This document shows positions 12,380 to 23,149 of a stretch of DNA of 64,000 bases, one piece after another. Under the pieces are notes generated by a model. The model worked only from the letters and a program-made list of their open reading frames with translations, did not search any database and was not told the DNA's origin. This stretch comes from Diphasiastrum complanatum (lineage: Eukaryota > Streptophyta > Lycopodiopsida > Lycopodiales > Lycopodiaceae), in assembly GCA_029204225.1 (NCBI GenBank), contig CM055094.1, positions 21,872,657 to 21,936,656 on the forward strand. Direction: 5' to 3'. Each line of letters starts with the position of its first letter. Position 1 is the first letter of the stretch. Made by a program: the position numbers and the translations under genes.

Positions 12380-13139
12380 CTTCATCCTCCTCCTCCTCTT
12401 TTGCAAGGTTTCCTTGTTTGTCCTCCTCCACTTGTGCTCTTAGCCTCTTGTAGCATTTAGATGCATAATGCCCCTTCTTTCCACAAAAGAAGCATTTTTG
12501 CTTTGACTTGTCCTTTGAGCTTGATGCATCATCCTCTTCTTTGGCCTCCTTTGGATGCTTCTTCTTTTCATTGGTCTTCTTTTTGCCCTTGAATGAGAAA
12601 TTGGCTTTCTCATCACCATCCTACAAAGACAAGGAACTCATCCTAGATTTTGCATGGAGCATCCTACACTCTTCAGCCACTAATACACTGTGAAGTTTTT
12701 ATATAGTTGGCAAAGTGTCTTGGATGGCAAAACTTTGGACCAAATTTGCAAAGTCATCTCCTAGACCATTAAGGACAATTTGTACAAGATCTCCATCATG
12801 AATCTTCTCTCCAATGGAAGCCAACTCCCTATTTAGAGACTTGATTCTGAGTACATAATCCTGTGCACTCTCCTCACTTCTCCTCATGCTTTGCAAAATG
12901 TGATTTCTAAGCATAAGAACTCTAGAAGTGTTGCTAGACTCATAGATTGATTTTAAAGACTCCCAACCCTCTTTAGCATTAGTACAAGCTGATACTTCTC
13001 TCAACAAATCATTGCTCACATTCATCTTCACACAATGAAGTGCAAGCCTAGATCTCTTCTTGTATCTAGCTAACTCATGTGCACCTAGAGGTTCATCTTC
13101 ATCTTCAATCAAGAACTCATAAAGGTCTTGGAGCACCAA

Positions 13140-13935
13140 TAGTGACTCCAGTGACTTCTACAAACAAGAAATAGATTTGATTGACTTGAAACTCACAAAG
13201 GTTTCACACTTGCAGTGTTTCACTCAAATTTGATTTTTAACCCAACAAATGGACTTATAATCACAGTTCTATCACTCCCTCACAAAGCTGGAATGAAGAT
13301 AAGATGAAGTGAAAACTACTTTCAAACAAATCTTGCCAAGAAATGGATTTGATTGTCTCTAGAAACTCACTAAGGTCTCTCTCTTGTAGTTTTTCACTCA
13401 AATTAGATTTCTAATCCAACAAATGGACTTATAATCTCAGTTCTAGCACTCCCTCACAAAGTTGGAATGAAGATAAGATGATGTGAAATCTACTTACAAT
13501 CAAATCTTGCCAAATTTGGCTATTTTTAGACAAAAAAATGACTTAATCTCTTTCTTCCTTCTTGGTGTACTTTCAAGACCTGTTTTTAACCTTAATAGGA
13601 CTTGAACTCAGCCTAGATTAATTAGATTCCATGAAACAAATTCAAATCTAATCAATGGCAAATGATCTTGGTAGATTATCCTAGGATCTCCACCAAAAAT
13701 TACACCAATAGCTCACAAATTGAATTTTTTTGGATCAAATGAATACCATGCATTAAATGCAGGTTCAGAGGTGCCCACACATGTGAACAGTACGGATTTG
13801 GACCCCTACCAAGTTTGGGATCAAATCTTCTCACCAAAATCAAGATTCTAGCTTGCCCTCTCAATACTAGTTTTTAGCACCGAAACTTACTAAAAATGGA
13901 TTTGCATTAGATCAATGGCTTATGCTCTTGTACTT
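13140..13935 (-). other. 5' leader of outer Copia
   Basis: Untranslated leader between primer site and gag. Two related stretches (about 13155-13300 and 13320-13500) share the same words in the same order (ATTTGATT..CTCAC..AAGGT..CACTC and TTATAATC..CAGTTCTA..CACTCCCTCACAAAG), so the leader carries an internal direct repeat of about 180 bp. A palindrome variant, CACACATGTG, lies at 13776-13785. Confidence 0.7.
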
Positions 13936-13948
13936 GGCTCTGATACCA
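13936..13948 (-). other. Primer binding site of outer Copia
   Basis: The minus strand reads TGGTATCAGAGCC directly after the LTR end. This is the plant Copia primer site complementary to initiator tRNA-Met. It fixes the orientation of the element and the LTR boundary. Confidence 0.95.
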
Positions 13949-14649
13949 TGTGAAAGTACTGTACTTTAGGACCATAAATGGATCTACAAAAGATCCACAA
14001 GAGTGATTGGATGCTTGCTTAACAATCTATCAAAAAACTAGACACAAAAAAGTTGATCTAGATTGGCAATTTGACAAACAACAAGCATTAACAATCAAAA
14101 GCATTGATAAACATTGAAATCCGAGCCCACACGTGTGTAATACAGGCTATAGTACGGCCTTCAACCTGAGAAACAAGTAGAAATTGATTTGGTTTCATTT
14201 GGATCACAAAAACTCAATGTACATAGTGAACTAGCTTGAGATTGCCAATGAGCTCCAAAAATTTTCTATCTTCTCACTATGGAGAGAGGGAATACATAGC
14301 AAATTCGACTTCCTTCTTGAAGTTAGGTGGATTTCCAGCATGTAATAAGGAAGTTAACTCACTCTCCTTGATCTAAAATGAAACCCTAGTCTATTTCCTA
14401 GAGTTATGCTTGGTAGGTAGCTAGTTGGTCAAATTTTCACCTTAAACTTAGGTGTAGGTCCTATAAAGTAGGGATGACCACCAAATAGACATGACCAACT
14501 CTCTTGACTTGACCTAACCTACATTAGAATGGGTTTCCCATGTGGCATCATGGCCTCACATGTGTGGGACCCACTTGCGTACACAATTTACACTATTCTA
14601 CATGGTTTTTGATCAAGCTAGATTTGCAAATTTTTGGCAATTCTTCACA
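13949..14649 (-). repeat. 5' LTR of outer Copia
   Basis: The same 701-bp LTR as 4001-4701. It starts TGTGAAAGTACTG on the plus strand and ends CTTCACA before the ATGAG duplication. CACACGTGTG lies at 14128-14137. A possible TATA-like TTTATAGG lies in the middle of the LTR on the minus strand. Confidence 0.95.
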
Positions 14650-14654
14650 ATGAG

Positions 14655-15860
14655 TGCATCGAATCACGTCGAGAGAGCATCATCAATAAAATCATATAAT
14701 TTTAGTGCAAATTTCAAGCGAATTAGGTATAGCTTAGACGTTCTTGACGGTGTGGCTGATCACAATGCTACAAGATTAGCTTGTCACTCTGGCCTTGACA
14801 AATGTGGATGATGTAGCTGATTACAATCCAACACGATCTGCATATAACTCGGACGTCTTAACTGAGATAGATGATGTACAAAATGCATCTAATTCAAATT
14901 TCTTCAGTCATCCTAGGCTTTCTAAATGGCAACAAAATCCAAGAAGACATCGCGTGCATTTGTCGCATGGATCTTAAATGCCTCTAGGCCACTTAATTCT
15001 AATTTTTTTATGTTTGATTTCGATGAAGACGATGAGATAGTAGATAATTGGAATGAAATGTTAAGAATCTATATCAAACACAAGCTAGAGCGTAGACTAA
15101 GCATCAACGATAAAATTATTTGAAGTAGTCATTGTGTCTTATTATTGATGGCATGTAACAAAGTACGACAACCATATACCATTTCAAAAGGACTCCTCCA
15201 AGATTGGAGGATAACCGTTTCTTGAAATCACAAATTTGTAGAGTGTTGGTTCATGGTTTCAAATTGCTCTATGATGTATGGATTGACACCTTGTATATGC
15301 ACGATAGCAACCAGGTTGTCACATCCATTATGTGAGCAATATAGAATGTGCAAGTAGCATGTTCTATATTGCTCGCATAATGGAGGGAATATAAAATAAT
15401 TCATATTTGGTCTTTGTTCTATGTTGGTAGCACCTAAGATATATCAAACTGTTAAAATGGGGTTTTTAATGGTCAGACACACGCATGAAAACATTGATCA
15501 AGTTTTTCGTGTAATCTCTAGGGCATTGAAATGCTATTTGTTTTTACCATGCTAGATATGCTAAGACGAATTGGCCAAAAAATAGGTGGTGGTCGTATTG
15601 AAAGCAGTGACTTACAACTACTTTTGAACCTACAGGTTGCACGCCCTTTGATGCAGACAATGAGGTTGAAATGGATGTAGAACTTTTACCTCATCATTTT
15701 TGTAGACGAAAAGGAGATGCGTTGTTATCAAAGTTCATATCCAGCAGAGAGATTGCAGTGGAAACATTTGTTGCAATTTGGCCTCCAAATGAGGAAGTTG
15801 AGGCGGGAGCTCCGTTGTGTCATGAAACCATCTTGTGGACCAAAACATGAAACAGACCTA
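14655..15860 (+). pseudogene. Decayed DUF7869-like coding remnant
   Basis: Fragments of protein-like sequence on the plus strand. The clearest is about 15461-15545, reading GFLMVRHTHENIDQVFRVIS followed by RALK. The HTHENIDQ-FS-IS-L pattern is what I associate with the uncharacterised DUF7869 family of eukaryotes. An upstream piece (about 15271-15330) reads YDVWIDTLYMHDSNQVVTSIM. Another (14926-15120) is acidic (FDFDEDDEIVDNWNEML). Frames change several times and stops are frequent, so this is a dead copy. The catalytic role of the family is unknown to me; a link to mobile DNA is inference. Family assignment rests on one motif. Confidence 0.4.
15324..15384. repeat. Short hairpin, 27-bp arms
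   Basis: The arms 15324-15350 and 15358-15384 are reverse complements with 3 mismatches around a 7-base loop (CAAGTAG). The core word is GAGCAATATAGAA with its complement TTCTATATTGCTC. It lies inside the DUF7869-like remnant. It could be a local inverted duplication or a small-RNA-type hairpin. Confidence 0.75.
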
Positions 15861-17760
15861 GCTATCCATAAAATACAAGTAAAGGTAAAGGTTTAATACT
15901 ACCCCGGCCAAAAGGTAGTCGGGTGTGCATCTAAAAAGATGCAGAGAGAGAGTAAAAAACTTTCACATAGTCCCTCTTGACAAGTCAAGACCAAACCCTT
16001 TGAACCCTTTAATTTATAGCATAACAAGTAAAAACGAAGCTGTATAAAGTCTTACAATTCAAGGTACCATAAAGCGAAACAAGTTTTAGGACACTCAGTT
16101 GTTACTTTCCACCATCCCACAAAACACAACCGCACGAGTTAATTACGTGAGGAAGACAGGTGTCATAGCTGAGCATCACTTGTTATCCATGTTTGAAACA
16201 AGATTCACTACTTTATCAGCTCAACTGCAAGTACACATCATACTCCAATTTTTTCTACCATGACTTATATCAATAGCAAAACATTCCGTCTTAAAACGAA
16301 ACCATATCAGGTCAAGTGCCATACTGATTAGTATAAGGGCACACCAAATGTATTAAGTTCATATTAACATTCTACATACATAAGAAGCTATTTTGCAATA
16401 CACATCATATAAACAAACATGACTCTTGCATCAGTGCTAGGTACTAGGGCAGATCCATGCCATACTACCCCAAGGACCTCCAACGAAGACCGTATGGAGT
16501 CCAATCACCTTATAGCTTGGGAAAATCCATGTCATACAAGCCCACTAGATCCAAACCCTACCCCAAGTATTAGCTCACATACAATAGCCGCTTTAGGTTT
16601 ATCATTCTTTAATGCGTTATTTAAGCGAAGCACCCTCCTTAGGTACTAATGATTCCAATACGATAATGATGGGTTAATGATAGTGCAATGTCCTTACTAG
16701 ATTATCTTATTTCAAGAAACGTATTAGGTTTAGTCAAGCAAGTTGTAAGTGTAATTCATCATAAGTGCCTGTTAACAAGATGCTAAAGGTATGGTCACTT
16801 CATTCAAAGCATTATGGTACCAACCTAAATCCACTCGGAGACGTGGAAACAATCTGATCAACAACAAGAGTTGTACCAAGACTGTCTCTCGAAAGATTGG
16901 GTTCCAAATAATGACTGTGTAGAAGACACAGACATAGATGCTATGGTTTATGCATGGAAAACCAAGGCAAAAAGAATGGTAAAGAAACATAGCTATGATG
17001 TTGTGAGATCTCTCAAGCGCAGATCAAAGAGTACTTATCCAAATTGGTCAACGCATGGGCGACTGATGTTGATGAGTAAAAAGTATAAATCTTCAAAGTT
17101 CACTCCTAGTTACATTTGTCAGTAACCATAGCGGGACATGTGGAGAAGAATTAGCTAGTCAAAAGTTTTGTAACAACCACGATAGTTGTAAATGTTATAT
17201 TCATGACCAAGTCTATGCTTTTGATTCAAAAGCAATCATCACTCATGTACATATGCAATACTTTTTAATAAAGAATTTCAATCTCATTTGAGTTACTGAA
17301 TCCACGTGTCATTGCAGTCTCATCATTTTTGGATTTTCAAATTGTGTGATTTTACAACGATCGTGATGCTCTTATGAAATGTTGTATCTTTCGGTAGAGC
17401 AACTAGCTGAAGCAAGATGTTATGAGAATTTAGATAACATTTTATTAACTTATCATAGTGACTCTCATGACAATATGATTTAGTTCTAATATTGCACTAA
17501 GCTATCTTAAAGCTTCTTTGTCTCTTTTGATACACCTTTGTGTATGTAGCTAAATCATGACCATGTAGTAAGATTTAAACTTAAAACATGTCATGAGTAG
17601 TCGTTGTAGCTAGATTAAAAAAGTTTTACAATTAATAAGTTTGATTGGTATTGGATTTATTCCTCTACTCTCCTAAATCCCATGTTAATCTAGTTCCATT
17701 CATATCCCTATAGTTTTACATGCATTGTCGCACAATCTATAGAAATACTCTATTATTGAA
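15861..17760. other. Unassigned DNA, no gene recognised
   Basis: Only short open stretches occur, the longest (16871-17125, 84 residues) without a known motif. Near 15895-15935 a CCCCGGCC..GGTAGTCGGG pattern occurs once. No LTR ends, hairpins or clear tandem repeats were seen. Confidence 0.4.
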
Positions 17761-18185
17761 AACATGCATAAAAGCGGCACTCGACTTGTTCGACTTGTCC
17801 GACCTGTCATAAAGTCCAACTTGTCGGCTTTGCCGACCTATCGGGAGGTCCGATTTGTCACAACAACCGCCACGATCTACCCTAGAAGGCATAACGGCTC
17901 CACATCACTTTCTTGTACACCCATCTGCACAAATGCAAATTGTATATAATCTAATCAATAGACCATGAATTAGAGATAGGCACTATAGATGCTTTCATAC
18001 ATCAATTCCTTCTTTTAGACTAAGTGTCAAGAATAAGCTCATAGCTTTTACAAAATGGAACTAGCTTCTCGAGCATGCGGTTTTATCCGCTATTGTCTTG
18101 TGCTCAGAGCATTAATCTGACTTGTATTTCTATACATTATTTGAATCAATCACTGTCTTTTATTGAAACACCATTGCAAGTTGAG
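17761..18185. repeat. Possible LTR end fragment
   Basis: From about 18070 the words GCGGTTTTATCCGC, TTGTGCTCAG and TTTGAATCAAT appear in the same order as GCGGCTTTGATCCGC, TTGTACTCA and TTTTGAATCAAT in the long LTR at 30195-30250. This suggests a decayed LTR tail of a related family. Upstream (17775-17860) TTGTC/CGACTTGT words recur. No partner LTR or internal region is adjacent. Confidence 0.35.
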
Positions 18186-18963
18186 TGGGTAATATTGTGA
18201 GGTTCTCCTTCAGGAATATCGAATAATAGTGAAAAAAATACATCAAATAAAAAAATCATGTATTTTGGGCAAGCTAGTTTTTAAACCACATATTTATTCT
18301 CACCATTTTTAAAAATCACATATTTTCAAAAGTAAAGTTGCTAAAGCTTATATAAGTTTTAGTAGTTAAAATATTTTTGCTAATAACAAGTTCCAAAAAA
18401 ATCAAAAACCTATGCAAAATTTTGTTAGATCATTCGAAATGAATTAATTCAATTTTAAAATTAGTCTATATTTTGCACTTTTGAAAAATTTCAACGTTTT
18501 AGAAAAACACTAAAAACAAATTTATGTATAAATAAATAAGTTTTATCATGTCTTCAAAAATACTGTATTTTTTAAACTGCTAATGTTTGATATAAATCAA
18601 AAAATAATATCATTTACATCATTTGTTAATAAAATTCTAATATACAATATGTGCAAGACACAATAAAATTTTTAAATATGTAAAAAAGAGTAGTATATTC
18701 AAATTTTATTGTAATGCTACTATGACATGACCATATTAATGATTACTATAAATTTTTTTTTTTATTATAACAAGATTATTTTAATTTCATAAAACTCACA
18801 CTCAAAGCAATTGTTATGTTGAATAAAATTTGTTCAATACAAATATTCAAAAGGCCTTGAAATGTATCAAATCAAGATATTCTAAATATCTAAAACTTAG
18901 TATCTTTTTCGGCCCGTTTTATCCTATTGGGATGCAATAACTTCATCTTAAGGATTTGCCTCT
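18186..18963. other. AT-rich intergenic DNA
   Basis: No coding or repeat structure seen. Strongly AT-rich with poly-A and poly-T runs. Confidence 0.5.
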
Positions 18964-19584
18964 AAAATGGTCTAATATGACCTTGTAGAAACTGAAGTCA
19001 TCATAAATGCATTGTGTCCTAAGTTTCCATTGTGACATGCAAGACATGCAAATATAGTAATGGACACATGCATATAGTTTTGTACATATCTAGTTGAGAA
19101 ATTGACATTTGGAGAAAGTAGGTAAAAGGTAGGTGCAATTTTTGCATGCAAACTGTTAGGTGTCATTATGGTAGTAGTTTACACTTGAATAGGTGTAGGA
19201 AATGCATTGAATGCTAGTAGTACCACAAATTTTGGCTCTCCTATATATGTACATATGGTTCTCATTCATTTCAAATGGTGAATCAAGCTTTGGTAAGGTC
19301 ATAATGTCAAAATTGGATCTCATTCTATTATGCTTGTAATTGTATTCACTCTCTAACTCAAGATTGGTTTCTTCTTCATACATTATTTGCTTGTGTACTT
19401 TTTCTATTTGTGAGGAATAAATGAAGCTTTGATCTGTAGCATTCTAAATTGTGTTCTAGCCTCAGATCTGTTGGTAGACTGTAGTATTACTCTGTAGGTG
19501 ATCTGTGTGCTACCATAAAGCATGGTAAAGATCATTCAAACTTTTGTTGTAGTTCCTCACACGTGTGAAGTTGCTGGATTTTCA
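18964..19584 (+). repeat. Partial 5' LTR of broken Copia
   Basis: Matches the reverse complement of about 24643-25263. The portion corresponding to 25264-25497 is not present here. The LTR ends GGATTTTCA just before the primer site. TATATATG near 19242-19249 is a likely TATA box, and CACACGTGTG lies at 19558-19567. Confidence 0.85.
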
Positions 19585-22225
19585 ACTTGGTATCAGAGCC
19601 ATACCATGCTTTGAATGCTACTAACATTAGGTGTATGAAGAATTTTGAGACAATTCAAACTAGGAAGCTGTTTAGCCTTTTATGCTATCTATTCTTGAAC
19701 AATTTTTGGATGAATGAGGTAAGAACTGATATTTTCAGGTCTGAATATAGGTTGTAAGGAAATCTGACTTTTCACACGTGTGAAAACCAGAATACTTCAT
19801 TTCATTCTATTTCCTTGATGTTAGATCCAAAGGTAGTGATATTATAGCTTGCTGGAAAGCTAGAAGAGTCTACTTTCCATTGCAATCAGTTTCAAATCAG
19901 TATGATGACCCTAGTAGGAGTTCTAATCTCTTAAAGGAGGGTAGGGAGTGACCCAAAACCTGAGTGGACACTTTTTGGTTTGATCATTTTGATTGCATGC
20001 TTCATCATTCACAGTTTGTGTAGTGAATCAAAGGTAGAATTGGATAATTTCAAGATTCTATTGTCATAGTCATATCATTTCACACAAAGGGTTGTGTTTG
20101 AGTTGCATGTGTGTTTCTAAAGTGTTTTTCATTCATTTGAAACTCATGGGAAAATTTGACATCTGACTTGTAAGTTCTTCATCAAGAGATAGAGGCTAGA
20201 TCCAAATTCAAAGTGATTGATTTTCTGTTGTGAGCAAGAACTCACATAACTGTTGCAAGTTTTTGCACAGGATTTGGTAGAATATCCCATTGTTCTTGGT
20301 TCCTATTGTAAAAGAGAAGCAACACATTCAAATCCATTTTTGGAGTATACCAATTCAACAAACTCGAAATTTAGACAAAGTTTTGAGTCATTTACACATT
20401 GCTTCAAAAAATTTGAATATTTTTGAGTCAATAGTGTTGCCTTTGAGAATACCACATGTGCCAAAAGAAGAAAGAACCAAAATTTGTCTATACTCCAATT
20501 CACTTTGAGAGGTTGATCTAGTTTGCATTGTATTGGTGGAATATTTGAGACCCTCTCAAATACAGTTGCAAGATTTCACATAGGTTTTGGTAGTTCACCC
20601 TTTGAAAATTCCTATAGTGAGAAGTGTAGTAGTTTGTTAGAAACAAGCTCAAACATATTGTTGTCCATTTACAAGAAGTCTTCACATTCATGGCATCTGT
20701 AGAAGATTTTCTCTTTGAAACTAGTGAGAGACTAGGTACCTTCAACTGTTTAGTTTGGAAGGATAGGATAGAATCTTTGTTGGTTCTTTATGGTGTAATG
20801 GACATAGTATTAGGAATTGAAGTTGAACCTAAAGCTTGTGATGAGGCTCAGAGGTTCAAAAAGAGAGCAAGGATTGCTCTTCATATCATTAAGATAAACA
20901 TCTCTGATGAGATGTTGAGAGAAATAAGTCCATGCAACTCAGCCAAGCAGGCTTGGGAAATCCTTAAGAACATTTATGAAGCAAAGATCACATCAAGACT
21001 TCTTACTCTTAGAAATAAGATCTTTTCTAGTTTTCAAAGAGTTGATGAAAGTGCTTCAAGTTTTGTACTGAGAGTTAAAGATCTTCACAAAGAGATAGCA
21101 TGCATAGGAGATACTCTAGAGAATAGTCAACTTGTTCAAGTAGTCCTTAATGGACTTAGAAAAGAGTATGCAAATGTTGTGCAAACCTATGCTATCATGG
21201 AGGAGCTACCATCTATGGAGGCTCTTCATGATGTTCTTATTGTTGAAGAATGTAGGCAAAAGAACAAGTTGTTGAAGATCAGCACACTTTCAAGGAAAGA
21301 TGGTGGTTATGGCAAAGCTCACTTTGCCAAGGACAAGTCAAGAGGGAGGAGCAAGAACAAATTTTCTCAAGCCTTCACCAAGGACAAATCAAAGGACAAA
21401 GAAAAGGACAAAGACCAAGGAGGATTAGAAGATGATTCAACTCATTCTTCTATCTTCAAGAAGAAGACTCAAGAAGATCAAGCCAATTTTACCATAGAAG
21501 ATTCACATGCAAGTTGTGGAGAGGCATCTCTCATGATGTCTAGCTTCTCCTCTTTATCCTTTAATGATGTATCATGGTATATTGATAGTGCTGCATCATC
21601 ACACATGAGTTGCACTAAAAGTTCTTTTGTTTCTCTAGAACCTTTTCAAGAACTTAAAAATTCAATATACACAGCTATTGGTGATGCATGTTCAATTGAA
21701 GGAGTAGGAATTTGTTCCTTGAATCTTGCATCTTCTATGAATTTATCACTTTACAATGTACTTTATGTTCCTAATCTCACAAAGAATGTGATTAGTGTTG
21801 GAAAGTTATGTGATGATGGTTTTGAAGTGGAATTCAATGTCAAACACATGCCTCATAAAACTTGATGAGACAAGACAAAGCCATTGGTTACTTGTGAAAC
21901 GATCAATAAGTGTAGAAAAACAAGAGGCAACTTCCTTGCTTGTTGATGAAGAAAGGTCAACATCCGAGTGTTTTTTTGTCTTGGTAGAAGACATCAAATA
22001 TGGATTTAAATGTGATTTTGCCATAGAATAAGCCACTCTTGGTTTGAGATCTTTGACTATTGAAGACATAGCTCTGAAATTGGAAACATGCAACCTCCTA
22101 TGCCATACTTCCTCCTTGGAAACACAAGTCATCAATGCAAAATCACAAGTACTTGCATTCTCACGCACATCTAACTTGAAAATGCCTCCATATCTAGATC
22201 CACTTGCAAGGATCTCATCATTTTT
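18964..22225 (+). mobile_element. Broken Copia element, gag-protease half
   Basis: A plus-strand Copia remnant with a partial 5' LTR (18964-19584), a primer site (TTGGTATCAGAGCC, 19587-19600) and a leader of about 1.1 kb. The coding start is ATG at 20690 (MASVEDFLFETSERLGTFN). Gag core words include AWEILKNIYEAK and FVLRVKDL. A Lys/Asp-rich linker follows without a visible CCHC knuckle. The protease site is WYIDSAASSHMS (about 21574). A piece of pre-integrase (WHRRL, about 21870-22225) lies in the opposite orientation. Reverse transcriptase and RNase H are absent. It is broken and rearranged. Its LTR matches the LTR at 24643-25497, which lies in the opposite direction. Confidence 0.82.
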
Positions 22226-22740
22226 TTTTATAAAACAATTATCCTCCTCTGCACAGATGCCCGCTGATCCTCAAAGCACAGATGCTCACTGATCCTCAAA
22301 GCATCTGATCCACACAACAGCAAGGAGTTTTCAACATAGATGCTCGCTGATCCTCAAGGCGTCTGATCCAAGTTTTCAACATAGCCAGATCCTCACGCTC
22401 GCTGATTCCTTCTGATTCTCACAACAACGAGTTTTCATCACAACATAGAAATGCTCGCTGATCCTCACATTACAAAGCAACGCTTCTGATCCTCACAACA
22501 AGGAAACGTGCGCTGATTTCTTCTTTAGCACAGTCAGAAAACGTGCGCTAGTTCCATCTTTAACACAATCAGAAAATGTATGACTTCTTCTTTAGCATAC
22601 CTTTTATTTCACACAGTCAGACAACGTGCGTTGATTCCTCCTTTAACACAGTCAGAAACGTGCATTGATTCCTTCTTTAGCATACACTTTTTTTCACACA
22701 GTCAGACGTATCCTCACAGCAAAGAAACTCGTTTGATTAT
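22226..22740. repeat. Degenerate short tandem repeats
   Basis: Two overlapping sets. At 22250-22500 the word GATGCTCGCTGATCCTCA and variants recur at least five times, alternating with CATCTGATCC/CTTCTGATCC and GAGTTTTCA. At 22500-22715 the unit is CACAGTCAGAAAACGTGCG, then TTGATTCCTTCTTTAGCATA, repeated about four to five times. No reading frame is preserved across the units. It begins exactly where the Copia remnant stops. Confidence 0.7.
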
Positions 22741-23130
22741 AATTTATATGATATGTCATTGCTTGGCCTCAATGTAGTGAACAAGGAACTCGATACGCCG
22801 TATCGATATCAACTCTGGTTTATTTTAAGTTAGGTTATGTCTTCATGTTGATATATTGTCCTTCACAGACTTTTCACTCTATCGCATTTTGTTTGTTATG
22901 TAACTATAAGTAATTTGGAATAACGAAGATTGTAACATAAATTTTGACCGCAAAATAGCCTAAGTCATTTATTTTTTAGTTGACTTTTACATAAAGTAAT
23001 ATGTTGTTGACCACTTTTGATGATTTGTTAGGTTTATTACCTTGCATTTGCTTCATTTTTCAATATAACCATGATGCATACTAGCAATACCCAAAAGCGC
23101 ATCTGATTCAAGTTTGGTTCACAAGATGAG
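22741..23130. other. Unassigned spacer
   Basis: No gene seen. CGATACGCCGTATCG (about 22791-22805) is a short near-palindrome. AT-rich otherwise. Confidence 0.4.
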
Positions 23131-23149
23131 CATGATTCCCGGACTCCTC

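Larger units (their letters stand above)
4001..14649 (-). mobile_element. Copia element (outer), host of a nested insertion
   Basis: An LTR retrotransposon read on the minus strand. It has 701-bp LTRs at both ends and an ATGAG duplication on each side (3996-4000 and 14650-14654). The primer site lies next to the right LTR. Parts, in transcription order: leader, gag (about 13139-12699), a CCHC knuckle (about 12500-12440), protease with WWIDSGASSHM (about 6175-6130), and remnants of the pre-integrase and integrase regions to about 4910. I saw no YVDD reverse-transcriptase motif. Without the nested element it is only about 4.5 kb. The LTRs differ at about 6 of 701 positions by eye, so insertion was recent, yet the interior is strongly reduced with many breaks. 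It is a fossil that probably arrived already defective. Confidence 0.9.

Noticed and set aside
16871-17125. 84-residue basic open frame as a small gene
   Set aside because: No motif, no promoter or intron context; the length is expected by chance in this much sequence.
22250-22720. Repeats that might suggest a CRISPR-like array
   Set aside because: Units are degenerate, unevenly spaced and without unique spacers; the DNA is eukaryotic.
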